64,000 nucleotides of DNA from Ostrinia nubilalis. Lineage: Eukaryota; Arthropoda; Insecta; Lepidoptera; Crambidae. The stretch lies in contig NC_087108.1 in the NCBI RefSeq assembly GCF_963855985.1, positions 10,558,001-10,622,000 of the forward strand, in the 5' to 3' direction. How positions within the stretch are numbered: position 1 is the stretch's first letter; the number at the start of each line of letters is the position of its first letter. Below the pieces are notes generated by a model. That model was not told where the DNA came from. It saw only the letters and a list, made by a program, of their open reading frames with translations, and did not search any database. Positions 31,780-44,584 of the stretch are shown in pieces. The position numbers and the translations under genes were made by a program.

Positions 31780-33010
31780 TCGACTTGAAATGTACAGTAA
31801 ACATCTTGACCGGTCAAAGTGACTAATGGAATATTACTATAGTCCAATTTTGGCTGCGGTGGTGTGCCAAATGCCGCCATTTTTTAGCTAGACGCGCAAT
31901 GCGGTCACAGCACTAACCTTACAAGTATGGTCTGACCTAGATATTATAGTAGGGACTTATATCTAGGTCATTGCTAACGTGGAAAATGTTCCCAAAAACT
32001 TTCCCCAATATTGTCACCCAATATGTCAAGTCACTTGATCTTACATTCTTGTGATTAATTTCGTTGCGGGTCCAATGACAGTTTAAACTGTGGTTTAACT
32101 TTCCCCCGGGACAAATTCACCTTCACAGGTTGGGTTTTTATAAACTGTTAAGCTATAGATCCTGGCTACACAGGAGTTGCAGCGATGGGAACGAGAGGTG
32201 GGAACAGCGGGACTGTTCCGGAACCTAATTCCGAAATTAAGAGAACTTTTGAGCAAGTGCATTTTGTCTTGGATAACGCCTTGTATCTTCCAAATAAAAT
32301 AAATACAATCCTAACTTGACCTCGTAAGTTAATATGCAAAATAAAGAATTCATGACCGCAACGCGGTAACTTAATAATTGTAAATATTTCTTATATTTTA
32401 TATCCTAAAATAGAAGTTATGTTGTAAAACGACCTTCAATTTATTTTTATTTTTAACACGAGTCGTGTACATATCGGCAACTCAAGCTTAACGATGTATG
32501 CTCCTATGCAGTTGTAATTATGTGCTGTTTTGCAACAAAAGTGCTTAGTTTGAGTGGTTGTACATAGAGTAAATGCCGCGAAATTTAGCGGTTTGTTATC
32601 AAACAAACAGCAGTAAAATCTTTTGGCACGCCTTTGTTATGTTTGCGTACGTAAGGGCCGACCCTTCACGCCAAAGCGCCGTAAATACTCGGTAGTATTT
32701 GTCTCCACAACAAAGTGTTGTTTTACAGTAAAACTGATACCGTTATGCTATGGTCGCCATAAAGATGATAGTGATAGTTAGCTGTATGGTTCTAGCAGAT
32801 TATAATAGGACCACCCCCACTTTTCCCATGGATATCACTAGACGCGATTTAGGGAGAAATATGCGAACGTCAGGCCTGCCCAAAGTGCCCAACCCGACTG
32901 ACCAGCGTGAGGAGTGTAGGCGAAATCCTCAACTTACTTCTGGTAAATTAGAGACGGTCAACCTTCTGCAGTGGTGACCTAAACATGATGATTTGAAATG
33001 TATGTTTCCA
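31780..33010. other. Intron sequence without recognised features
   Basis: Between exons 3 and 4. ATGCAGTTGTAATTATGTGC at 32505 resembles ATGCAGTTGTATTATGGGCT at 40345, suggesting an undefined interspersed repeat. Confidence 0.55.
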
Positions 33011-33015
33011 CTCAC

Positions 33016-33164
33016 TTTAGCTGACGGCCGTGTTTGCACAACACGACCAGGTGTACCAGGTCCCGTATCTCGACGCCGTCTATGAGTCGGAGAGGCACCG
33101 ACGAGCCGGGCCCGTTCCGGCGACGGGGCTGGATGTGTAGGCGGTAGTTTGACATCGCTATGGT
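33016..33164 (-). repeat. Partial copy of MTMR3/4 exon 3
   Basis: 149 bases nearly identical to exon 3 from its donor back to the TIAMSNYRLH codons, placed 181 bp downstream. The GTGAGT donor is kept; the acceptor and the first eight codons are missing. Upstream flank bases also match, so this is a direct tandem duplication of about 181 bp. Confidence 0.9.
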
Positions 33165-33196
33165 CTAGTTTGTTAGGTGAAAATGTCGCCACTCAC

Positions 33197-33372
33197 TTTA
33201 GCTGTCGGCCGTGTTTGCACAACACGACCAGGTGTACCAGGTCCCGTATCTCGACGCCGTCTATGAGTCGGAGAGGCACCGACGAGCCGGGCCCGTTCCG
33301 GCGACGGGGCTGCATGTGTAGGCGGTAGTTTGACATCGCTATGGTGCCACCGTCCGCCATTCTTCCGACCCA
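33197..33372 (-). CDS. MTMR3/4: MTMR3/4 exon 3: PH-GRAM core
   Basis: Encodes residues 109-166 plus two bases. It contains WVGRMADGGTIAMSNYRLH, the GRAM strand that matches the ALSNYRLHI segment of MTMR3/4, then SVPLRLIDGVEIRDLVHL, matching the VPLxLIESVECRD strand. This module binds phosphoinositides in the family. The acceptor is TTGTTGCAG and the donor is AA|GTGAGT, phase 2. The exon stays open across all 176 bases. Confidence 0.92.
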
Positions 33373-33379
33373 CTGCAAC

Positions 33380-34880
33380 AAGGAAAAGTGGATTTAAATG
33401 AAACCATTTTTTTTTATTTACGCACGATACAAATATAGCATTATTGGCAGAACCGTTGGATGTTTTTACGTCTAAATCGCCTGTAGTTTTTACTGTATAA
33501 ATGGGACTTTTAGTTACAAAAAATAATCTTAGAGAAGAAAATACGGCATGGTGAATGTTTATATGAGGAAATAATCATTATTCTCAAATAAAGAATCTTG
33601 AAAATCATTGTTGTACAGGTGAAAAGGTGATAGACATTGTTTTCAAAGGGAATACAGAAATATAGCAAATATTATCCTTGCATTATTTTGTAATTAAAAT
33701 CGGGGATTCCCTAGCTCCATGCCGTTGACAATTATTATTTTGTATTCCGCAGGATTCCCCGCTACCATTCCATGCCAGTAATTTATCAACTGTTGATCGA
33801 GACTTAACACTTTATGAATAAGAAGAACTATAAACTGGTCAACTTTGACATAAACTCATTCCCTTTCAACGTCACTGATTGTCAAAGGTCATGTCATACG
33901 CATGACAGTAGTAGTTTGTGCGCAGTAGTACGCTCCTCAAGCATGACCATTGCTCGGTATCGCTGGTCAATGCAGTCTGCGCGTACGCATCTGAGGCGTT
34001 TTTAAACTGTATGCAGTAGAATCGCTTGTTTCTGGACGTGCTAAGATAAATGTGCTAAGTGGAAAATCTTGCATGAGAATAGGCTCTTTCAAATTAGATA
34101 TTTTCAGTAAGACGTTAATCGTGCCTTTGCAAGACCGGACACTTAACTATTCGTTTTTTATATTTATTCTTTAAAGGCATAGGTACTTTACTTTGCTCCT
34201 GACGTGACATAATAAACACAAGACAAATGAGCATCAGCGTCACGCACACTTGGTTACCGCGTGCCACGACACGGCGGGTGACATCAAGGAATCTCATTGA
34301 AACTGCATTCAAAAAGTAGGTTTTTGTTATGACTTGAATAAGAAAATCTAAGCACTTAATTTATAATAGCATACTTAGTTTGTAGGCTTTTTACTGTTAA
34401 ATTATAAAATATGAAAGACGCACTTACAATTTAAGAATGTTTTAATTCAAAACATACTGTCGTTATTGATATTTACGACTCTTTGAAGTGACAACGACAT
34501 TAATGCACGTTGTATAATTAATTATCACATCGCCAAACCCTACCGCATCTACTTGCAATAGTTAAAGCGTATATCAGAAGTGCATTCACCCCGATGCATC
34601 CGACCTGATGGCCTTTTAAACATACAATATCACTAATTAGAAGTAGAAGTCACTTCTAATTAACTTAAGACCACGTGACTGAACAACAGACACAAGATAA
34701 TTACTTTTAGTAATTTCTAACTGCTACAATTGCTCATTGTAATCTTATTAAGTGGTTAAGACAGTGTCTCAATGTGGTAACTGCCATTCATATTTTTTTC
34801 TAAGGAAGTCGTAACTTTTTATACAACATTTTTATGAACCGACGAGTTACGGCCCTGAGAACGTAGCGCTTGCGCATTAT
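33380..34880. other. AT-rich intron sequence without recognised features
   Basis: Between exons 2 and 3, upstream of the Lep1-type fragment. Nothing I can support. Confidence 0.55.
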
Positions 34881-34883
34881 AAT

Positions 34884-35103
34884 CTATATATGTACTAATA
34901 TTATAAATGCGAAAGTAACTCTTGTCTGTCTTGCTTTCACACCTAAACCACTGAAGCGATTTTAATGTTTGGCATAGAGATAGAGTCCTGGAAAAGGACA
35001 TAGGATAGTTTTTATATCGGTTTTTGAAACAATGACGCGCGCGATAAAGGTTTTCTGTGACAGAAAAAATTCCACGCGGGCGAAGCCGCGGGCGGAAAGC
35101 TAG
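34884..35103 (+). mobile_element. Helitron-like fragment (Lep1 type)
   Basis: TACTAATATTATAAATGCGA at the 5' side and GCCGCGGGCGGAAAGCTAG|T at the 3' side, with CTAAACCACTGAAGCGATTT inside. Inserted in the intron between exons 2 and 3. Confidence 0.72.
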
Positions 35104-35879
35104 TTTGGCGAATAAAAAGAGAACACAACAATTTATTGTCTTGAATTTTGAATAGCTCTATTATATCGGACTTGAACCTGACACAAATTGGCTTTCTTCA
35201 GTCGATTTCAGGCCGTATTTTTCACAAATTGGCTTTCTTTAGTCGATTTTAGACCGTATTTTCGTGTCATAAAGTTTAAACTAATAGAGACAATAGTCAC
35301 AAATTAAAGAATAGTGACAGAACTGTTCTTTACATAGCCTGTTCGTTACGTAAGTGTTGAATGACAGTGTATCCTTATTAGTAGTTATTAGATAACAATG
35401 AATAATGTATAATATGTAAAAAGACGCGATAACTGATGACTTTCATGCCCAACTGCAAGAAAATTACTAAATAGGTGCATATGATAATGTGGAAGTTTCT
35501 TTAACACTCCTAATTTCCTCTAAACTACTTACTACTAAATACAAGTCAAGCTCTTCACAAGTGTCTGCGAAACTTGGATCTGGGGCACGAACACATTATG
35601 ACTTAGTTATTGACAGCACCTGACACCTACATGAGGATACAGAAATGTAGGGCAACCCTTCATGATCAATTACCATAATTTACAGTACAAACCGGTCATT
35701 TGTTTGGATATGTTTATCGATTGATCTTTGCTTATACTTAGTAAAGTAAGGTAAGGTCTAAGGTCACAATGTTTCAGAAGATAAGTCTATGCTATGAACG
35801 TGCCGGCCGAGGCTATGAACGTTGCAGTGCTAGGAAACCTACAGCAAGAGAAAAATGACCAAAAAGAAAATCTGACGCT

Positions 35880-36810
35880 ACGAGCGAGAGTAGTGCAGCA
35901 ACTACGGCTTTTTTTCATTGATATTTGATACGAAAGTACTACGAATGCTACGAGAGTTAAAATAATAAATTAGCCGTCTTCTGAGATGAGAGCTTTGTAG
36001 TCATGGAGCACCTACATCATTTTAGAGTGCTACAATCACTACATAGTATCAACTGTAGCCGTGTAGCAGCTACGATCTCTTTAGTGCTAAGAACTCGCTT
36101 TAGTCGTATAAGATGCTTTAAAACTGCTGTGCACCACAACAGTGCTACAGCTACGGCTTTGCTGAGTGCTATGGACAATAGTGTTACAGCTAACATTATA
36201 AGGTACTAGATCGTCATTGCCTGAAGGAACTCGCCACACATGGGCGTGAAGCTGAGGCCAGGCCTGTAGCACTGTCGTTCTTAATTTCAAGCAGCTACGG
36301 CCTTTATAAGTGCTACATCGTTATTACCTGCAGGAACTCGCCGCATATCGGCGTGAATCCGGCGTCAAAGCCAGGCTCGTCGTACTGGGTGCGCAGGCGC
36401 GGGTAGAGATCAGCGGCGCGCACGCGGTACGGCGGCGGCTCTGGCGGCGACAGTGCTACAGCTACGACCTCAGCTTAGCTACACACTGCTAGACAGAGTT
36501 GCTACAACTACCTACGGTCCTGCTGAGTACTACATCGGCGACCACAGCAGTGCTACAACTACGGCCCTGCTGAGTGCTACATCGCCATTGCCTAAAGGAA
36601 ATCGCCGCATATGGGCGTGAAGCTGAGGCCAGGCTTGTAGCACTGTCGTTCTAATATCAAGCAGCTACGACCTTTCTAAGTGCTACATAGTTATTACGGC
36701 TCCGGACGCTCTAATATACTAATCTACATCGCGCACCACAACTACGACCGTTCTGAGTGCTACGATGCTCTATAACCGCTACAACAGTGCTACAGCAAAC
36801 ATTATGAGGT
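35880..36810. repeat. Degenerate GTGCTAC-rich minisatellite
   Basis: AGTGCTACA, CTACAACTAC and CTACGGCC recur irregularly through this interval and surround the partial copies of exon 2. The unit length is not constant, so the array is old or was made by repeated small duplications. Confidence 0.6.
36221..36636 (-). repeat. Three partial copies of MTMR3/4 exon 2 donor edge
   Basis: The best copy, 36328-36450, covers the donor and about 120 bases of exon (up to the proline-rich run). Shorter ones lie at 36221-36268 and 36591-36636 (AACTCGCCGCATAT type). All are downstream of the real exon, all stop inside it, and none has an acceptor. The spacers consist of a loose repeat of AGTGCTACA / GCTACGGC units spread over 35.88-36.80 kb. 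Confidence 0.8.
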
Positions 36811-36817
36811 GTTTTAC

Positions 36818-36988
36818 CTGCAAGAACTCGCCGCATATCGGCGTGAATCCGGCGTCCAAGCCGGGCTCGTCGTATTGGGTGCGCAGGCGCGGGTAGAGAT
36901 CAGCGGCGCGCACGCGGTGCGGCGGCGGCTCCGGCGGCGGCGGCGCGCGGTACCGCTCGCGCTCGCTCATCTCGCCGTTTGTTAACAC
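36818..36988 (-). CDS. MTMR3/4: MTMR3/4 exon 2: start of the PH-GRAM region
   Basis: Encodes residues 52-108. A proline-rich run (about 66-74) is followed by RVRAADLYPRLRTQYDEPGL and ends FTPICGEFLQ. The last part aligns by eye with the PFLELHGES segment that opens the PH-GRAM domain of vertebrate MTMR3/4. Both ends are phase 0. The acceptor is a CAGCAG pair (NAGNAG), so one extra Gln is possible at the junction. The exon is very GC-rich compared with its introns. Three partial copies of its donor edge follow at lower coordinates. Confidence 0.85.
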
Positions 36989-37016
36989 CTGCTGACAAAT
37001 GAAAAACAGCTGTTAG

Positions 37017-37337
37017 CATCTATATTTATAAAAGCGAAAGGTTGCAGGACAGGGCAGATATGTACCATCCTAGACTGCATCTCACATAACACCGGTGCGA
37101 TTGCGGTCAAATACCTGCCTTGTCTTGCATAAAAAAAGACAAACTGATTGATTGACTGACTGACTGACTCACTCACTCATCACGAAATCTCAGAAACTAC
37201 AAGTGGTAGGAGTCTCAAAAGTTGCATGGGGGTTCCTTTTAGAACATAAGTGCTCACTAAGAATTGATTTTACGAATCTCCACCCCTAAGGGGGTAAAAC
37301 GGGATCCACGCGTACAAAGTCGCGGGCGGCTGCTAGT
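37017..37337 (+). mobile_element. Helitron-like fragment, divergent
   Basis: TCTATATTTATAAAAGCGAA at the left, GCGGGCGGCTGCTAG|T at the right, and a short GACTGACTGACTCACTCACT microsatellite in the middle. Same general layout as the Lep1-type copies. It begins about 30 bases upstream of exon 2. Confidence 0.6.
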
Positions 37338-37569
37338 TTCTGATATTTATTTGCTCATGTGACTATACTGCATTAGCATTTCAGATACTGATTGATTTTC
37401 TCAGGTGTACACTGTACAGTGACTGTATTATGATTGTTTTTAAAACAGCAACTATTACAGCTGCAAAAGATGTCACAGCGTTTAGCTTGGTGCCAACGTC
37501 GGTACACAGAATGAATGTTCGTAAATAATATTCTAGTTCCAACTGAATTTATTTCTTGTTGCAAATACA

Positions 37570-38630
37570 ATTAAAAATTAATTTACAAATTCCGTTTATT
37601 GAATGACGCATACATATTGTTTAAACAACTGTTTTAATAGAAACATTCGCAGTGAAAATTACATAACTAACGGTTATCTAAGAACGTAAAGTAAAAGTTT
37701 ATAATAAAGCCGGATATTTATTTTGTCAAAAATTCCTAATACCGCTTAAAAGTAGGAAGTTAACCATTTAATGAATCTTGTACGAGGTGAAAGGAATGTT
37801 TACATTGTCGCAAGTGTACGCCGTCCCTAAGAGGAGAGCAGATGCGGTAAAAAGTGAAATCGGCTTATGTCAACAACTCCCATGGCATTCTTTGGACACG
37901 ACCGGTTAAACCATAGAGTTGAATGTTATCAATAAACTAATTAATAAATAAACAACATTTTTTTAAACTAAAACGCTGTTTAGTTAATTATACCTAATTA
38001 TTTAGGCAGAACAAAAAATGCATGTGTTAAATAAAAACTATTGAGAAACTAAGGTTCTTTTTTGTATAGGCATAGACTTTGACACGGATCAAAACAATAG
38101 TAAAGTTGTTTAAGGTTAAAAATAGACATAAACATCACTAAAATGAGGAAATACTATAAAAATAAATACTTCACTCTAGAACCGCACAGTATGTAAACTG
38201 GCACTTTTAGACACGGCACTTTGCTCATCCAAATGTACATGATCACAAATAAAAAAAAAATGAATTCAGAACTCACGAAAAAAATAAAAAAGTAAAAAAT
38301 CGCTGCAACGCGAACGAGGGCGCCACTGGCAAACAAATCTGTCAAAAACTAAAGTTTTCTCTTAATAAACACAGAAGTTCCATTTACCGCCGCGTTCATT
38401 TCGATACTGGTTGTCCTTTATCAGGGCAAGACAAGGAATCAATTAGAGCAGCTTTCTCTCTCTAGTTATCTCAGGCCATAGGTTAGTGGAGACTGAAGTA
38501 TTGCGTTTGGAATTTGTGTTCCTTAAGTTGTTTGTAAGGACATTGTACGTTGTTTATCGTGTTGGAGGGCCGGGCGACGGCGATAGTAATAATTTAGACG
38601 GATTAATTGCTGTTTGGTATCAATATCGAC
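37570..38630. other. First-intron sequence without recognised features
   Basis: AT-rich, only short frames, no inverted ends seen before the piggyBac-like element. Confidence 0.55.
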
Positions 38631-38636
38631 GTTTAA

Positions 38637-39590
38637 CCCTCAGTTTGCATGGTGACTAAAACTTACGTTAAGTGTAAGGTAGAGACCCAGGGACTCCATA
38701 TTTCAAATGAAGAAAAAATATACTAATACTTACAAAAGTAATATATTTTTTAATTGGTAACATAATATGGTTAATATACTATTAATTAGAAACAACAGAA
38801 ATGGAAACATTAATTAAAATTAATTTAAAAAATAAAATTTTCATGAAGTCGTAAAAATCACATAAAAATCGACATAGGCATTTTGTACCTCTTAAACTTA
38901 GAAAAAAAATTAACCAAATTTTTTTTTTCTCTCGAAATTATGTGGACATAACAGTCTTCTTGATAAATAATATGTAAAATGTTAGAAAAGAATTAACACG
39001 AATAAACGTGCAATGGATTAGTAACTACAACGAGCAGCACATTGCCTGCCAAACTTTTTCGAACAATACAAGCATATTTTTGTGAAATGAATTTCAAAAT
39101 AAGCAGTCTTTCTTTTAATTCATCAAAACACATCATCAAAATACAAAATCATCAAAACAAATCTTTCGGGACGTAAGATGTAAAGTCCTCTTCTTTTTCT
39201 TCATCGTCTGCATTTTCTTCTAGACTTTCTTGCCAGTCCCTCATATCTGAGGCCTCATTTCCATCTAACGTATTGATAAATCATGTATTGTGACTGTTTG
39301 ATGCTTTTTTGATCCACACAAGCCGTAAATAAACCATAATTTAAAAAAAATAATAATATCATAATAAACATTTTTGTTACGCTAAGTGTATGGTGGAGTC
39401 CACGGGACTCCGCAAGTGTCAATTACTCAACTTTCTGTGATGCGCACGCAGACGACCTCTGGCCCCCGAGTTGGCCACGACACCAAAGGAAGCTACTCAA
39501 GCGCACAGCACTTTATTCGCGTATTGAAAAAAATTATGAACCAAAACAGTTTCACATGGAGTCCCTGGGACCTACCATGCAAATTGAGGG
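38637..39590. mobile_element. piggyBac-like non-autonomous element in TTAA
   Basis: TTAA at 38633-38636 and 39591-39594 flank ends CCCTCAGTTTGCATGGT and ACCATGCAAATTGAGGG, differing at one of 17 bases. TTAA targets and CCCT-type ends are typical of piggyBac. On the minus strand near 39.26-39.18 kb a short acidic frame (EENADDEEKEEDF) ends in a stop and may be a remnant of a transposase N-terminus (weak inference). Confidence 0.8.
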
Positions 39591-39599
39591 TTAAGTACA

Positions 39600-41455
39600 A
39601 ATGTCGCCTAAAATAACACCTTATTTTTTGGATAGTTGACCAATATTTGTCAATAATTCTAAGGCAGAACTTCTAATAACATATTTTTGACCTGAAAGGA
39701 CTACATATTTAATAAACAATAAAACAGTCAAAACAGTTGCTTTAAAAGTTAGGTTTCCCAATGGCATAAAATAAAAATAATTGAAGAAATCTTATATTGA
39801 ATGATAGTATCAAATCATCAACTGTGTGTATCTGTCGCAGTAAGATAGTTTTAGCCGTAACATAGTTATAGGAAAGCGATTCATTACTATCTCACTAGGA
39901 ATATAGTTATAAAACGGCCCAAGTTTAGTGATATACTTATATTACTAGATTAAGTTCAGTGTTATAAATATATTACTTGATAAAGGTTAGTTAAATAGAG
40001 ATCTACCATATACAGTGTGTTTGGGATAGGGCTAGCGATAATTTAAGGCGATAATCGATACCTACCTACCTAACTTACACCTGGTAGACTCCTACCTGGT
40101 AGAAATGTTTCATAAAAATGTGTTAGAAGTAAAAAATGCCCTAACAAAGGTTGGTATGTACACACAATAATAACTGAACATTTTTCCGTAAAGTGTAAGT
40201 ATGTTTTTGAACTTTGCGTGGGCCCTTTTATAACAAAAGAAAAGCACTTACAATGCACTAAGAAAGGTTGGATCATGTTACCTCCCATAAAAAGTACAGC
40301 CGACGGCACATAATCTTTGAATCAAGGTTAACACTGTAGCATTTATGCAGTTGTATTATGGGCTATTTTGCAGAAAAAACGTGCTATAAACTGCACATTG
40401 ATGTAGTAAAGGAATTTTAACCAGCCATAATACTGCTAGTGCATTGTTGGCTGTTGCTATCGCGATAGTCGCACGCGCATTCTTGCCGTTAAGCGCTAGA
40501 TTATGTCCAGTCAAGCGTTCATGCTTCCAAGTATTTTAATTCAGACGTAACCGCAACAAAGAATTTCGCTTTGGAATTCTTTCTTTGTAGATTTTTTGAT
40601 GCTTTTGTCGCTAGCCGCCGGCCATGTCGGCTTTTGTACTTTGTTCAGATCAGTGATACCTAGTCTATATCTCGACGATGCTTGCTTAAGTGAAGCAGCA
40701 AATCTAACGCACAGCGTTGAATAAATCTCTGTGATTGGTTCGTGTGTCACGCTGTGTGGCCACGCGCACTGCGAGACATCATAGTAATGTTTGCGAACAT
40801 TTTAAACATAGGCAACCACACATGTTAGTTGCTATAAAACAATTTAGGCTTTAAAATGACGCAACGTTGATTTGTTTGTGATTTTCCTGTCCTTGTACAA
40901 AACAGGTCCTTCCAGTTTATTGACTCCAATGGTATTTGGTATTATTAATGTTTCCAATATTATTACTTTAAAAATAAACGATTAGGTAACATCAAAATGT
41001 ATCACGAAGCTATCTTGTAGCTTAAAACAGTTGGGTTTAAATAAGTTGGAAATAAGAGTCGACTCAAAATGGTAACATTCTTTCCATAAGATGTGGGGTA
41101 GGGTAAATTAAATCGAAATCCCGACCGCAGCTGTTGGGCACAAAAGATGGGAGCAGGTGTGTTAGACTTTTTTCAATTTGAAGACTGCAAAATTACAAAT
41201 CCAAGTGGTTTTTTCAAATAAATTCCTACCATTGAACAACGCTCATTCATAGGCTACAGTTTGTGAAGAAATTCGTATGCGAATTATTCAAATTATTATT
41301 GAGTAGATACTTATTCAAATCTTGATTTGTTGTTCATTTGAGTTCATAGCCTCATAACTTCTTGAGAAATAATGAAAATTAGTCTCCTAGTGGGCGAATA
41401 TCTTACAAACAACTCGGTCATCGACCGATTCAATGGAAAAAATATTGAGAATAAC
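39600..41455. other. First-intron sequence without recognised features
   Basis: AT-rich. Contains the 40.35-kb repeat relative of 32.5 kb. No gene recognised. Confidence 0.55.
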
Positions 41456-41460
41456 ATACA

Positions 41461-41760
41461 ATCTTCTCGATTAGTAATCGAATAGTTCTGAATCACCTAC
41501 ATGAACAAACAACTCTAAATCGATCATTTAGTTCGATCCACGTTTGACAGTAACAACGTTCGATTAAAGAGGGAGAGGTACACGAAAGCGACCTTGTTAT
41601 GCAACATCCCTTCCAGAATCTTCTCGATTAGTAATCGAATAATTCTGATCATTAACTTACATGAACAAACAACTGTATCGATCCACGTTTGACAGTAACA
41701 ACGTTCGATTAAAGAGGGAGAGGTACACGAAAGCGACCTTGTTGAGCAACATCCTCCTCC
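41461..41760. repeat. Tandem duplication, ~157-bp unit
   Basis: ATCTTCTCGATTAGTAATCG occurs at 41461 and again near 41617; both units go on with CATGAACAAACAACT and CGATTAAAGAGGGAGAGGTA. The second unit lacks about 14 bases. Confidence 0.85.
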
Positions 41761-41764
41761 AACG

Positions 41765-44575
41765 ACCTTAGTACCTCACGACTGTAAGTGCATTCTGGGT
41801 ATAGACGATTGGCGATGGAGGGTAAGGTTGCTGATGAAACATCCGTAGGTAGGTACAGAATTATCAAATTTTTCCCATCCATTTTTTTATGTGCATTTTC
41901 GGCTTGTTATTACCACCGCAGCAAAAGGTACAGTGGATATCACATCAGACTATACATTTTTATTGCAATATCTCCTTTATAACAACAGAATAAGGTGATA
42001 CAGTATTTAGCTTGATGTGCAGCCGCCCAAACATTGGCTATGGCAAATTCAAGAAATAGAATATCAATAATGAAATACCGCATATTATTATGCCTCTGCG
42101 TGTATAAGACATAACTTAATAATTTATGTTTGATATCAATAAAAATCAATTTTCTGAATGACAGGTAATTGGTTCAGAAAATAATACTGTTACATCCTTT
42201 CCATTGATAAAACACAATTTGAGGATATAATAAATATGTACATAAAATCTCAACTTTCTATTTTATATAACACACGGTCGTTGTACACACAACTTGAATT
42301 TTATATCAGACAGTCGCTGGAAAGTATGCATATGTAATGAAGATGAAGCCTTTTGGGTAATGTGCCAAAAAAGGTTACGCAACGAAAAAAGGTAGGCACT
42401 ATTTATAGTCTAGTCTAGACATAAAATAAACGTTTACTGCTAAAAAAAACTTCTTATTGCAAAACGCATAATACTTTAGCATTACAATGTCTTTGACTTT
42501 AGACGTCTTTTCGTTTACACTTCAATAAAAAAAAAAGAAAAGAAGAAAAACAAAGACACTCGCACTTAAAATGGAAAAAGAAACAAAAGAAAAACCCAAT
42601 CAGTCACAGCACAACAAAAAAAGTATAAAAAAAAACAATGAAAACTTAAAAATAAACGTATAAGTTTCACAATTCAGAGGAGTTCTAAAAGAAATTCGAT
42701 GACACTGGCACTAATCGAAGACTATTAACACTAAGCCCCATTCACAAGTGTACCTGCGCACACTGGATCGAGCCCATACAAAGCGTTGGACATCGCTTCC
42801 TTACTCAGTGTTTTTAAAATAAAATGAGATTGCGTCAACGTAGTAACTTCAAATTTTTACAGTGTAAGGTTGACAAGTTTATCTTTCTAATGTGATAGAT
42901 TTTACTTATTAGATGGCAATTAATATAAGTGAAAAAAAATCTTAAAATATAGTGATGAAAAACTTGTATTTATTGTTCAATTAAAAGCAAATACTCACTC
43001 ATTTTGGTCTGTTTCCATATTTAAAGAGTAACATAGTCTAACAATACTCTAAATTTATTCTCATTAAGTGTTAAAATTATTAAAGAAATATTTTTGTAAA
43101 CGCCTGATTTTTCATTGCACACAATCACTTTGTTCGATTTTGTCGAGCTTGTTTTCATATTCTGTTAACTGTTAGATACATAATCTAACAATACTCTAAA
43201 TTTATTCTCATTAAGTGTTAAACTTATGAAAGAAATGTTTTTGCAAACGCCTGATTTTTCATTGCACACAATCACTTTGTTCGATTTTGTCGAGCTTGAT
43301 TTTATATTCTGTTAGCTGTTAGATACATACTAATGCAATTTTATAGGGACTTAGCGGACTACAAAACTGACTCCAATCAACAGATTGCCTAAGCCAATCT
43401 ACGTTTGTAGCTAAAAACTGGTGCTCATTATAATGACACTACTTCTTCTTGCGACAAACAATGTCAATGAAATTATTGTTTTTTTTTTATAGTTATCTGA
43501 TAAATAAAATGTGTAACTCAGTACCTACCTAACACAATCATAAATGAAGAAAAAAATACATACAAAATGTATGTATGGTATGTACTAAATTCAACGACAA
43601 TCTTTTGAGATGATGACAATATGATTTTTTTACTATATCTGTTTTATAGTATTTCTTTATGTTCATAAAGTATTAACTACGTTAGTACTTACCTCTGTTT
43701 ATCTGAAGAGAGTGTATGCGAAAACAGCTCTAGTATCCTAGCTAAAGAACTAGCGCGATCTTTCATCGTGGTTTTTAATAATGCATACAAATCTCTATTT
43801 GACTTGAGGTTTTTCATTTTAATGAGTATTTTTACTGAATTGCACACGATAAACAACTCATAAACCAAAATAAACATCTTTGGTTTACCTGACATTATTT
43901 TAGTGTAACGAATTTTACCTAAGTTAATTTTGCTATGCGGAAAAATGAGGCGCTTTTATTTAGTTTTTTGTGATTTTCTCGAAAATAGGGATGAATAAGG
44001 GTCTAAAAACTGAGTAATAATATCGCCCACGTTGTCATCTATCATCTCTCATTCATGGTTTGTTGAAGATCGCCCAAGATGTCAACTAAAACACGCAGTT
44101 TTCATTAAAAAAAATACCTTTTAAAAATACGTCAAAATAGCCAAGCTAGAAGTTTTTTAGGCACTCATTTTAACACACAGATTAAGATAAAGGTATAAGA
44201 TAATACATTAATAAGTAATAACATAAAACCAGTGAACGAAATTGGATAAATTGACAATACAAACAGAAGTCAGAAAATCCATGATTTTGACTTTGTTCAC
44301 TTTACGGTCGCACCACATAACTATGATAGTAGATCATGACTTGATATTAGTGATATTTGATAGAATGAAGTCTCATCTTTCAATTTATATGCAAATCAAT
44401 CTTGTTTTAAGTAGTTGCATTTAAAGCACCATGTCCAACACCTTGTATGGGCTCGATCCACCGTGCTGCGTATTGACACAGACGCCATTATAGCTAACTA
44501 CTGTGGTGTATTTACCGTAACATTCCACGACAAAGATGGCTCTCCTCTGTCTTCGAATGCCTTCACGTTCTGAAG
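41765..44575. other. First-intron sequence, mostly without features
   Basis: Apart from the tandem duplication at 43.0-43.3 kb and A-rich stretches near 42.5-42.66 kb, nothing is recognisable. Confidence 0.55.
43036..43330. repeat. Tandem duplication, ~147-bp unit
   Basis: TCTAACAATACTCTAAATTT occurs at 43037 and about 43184; both units contain AACGCCTGATTTTTCATTGC and GATTTTGTCGAGCTTG. High identity. Confidence 0.87.
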
Positions 44576-44584
44576 GGCGTGCAT

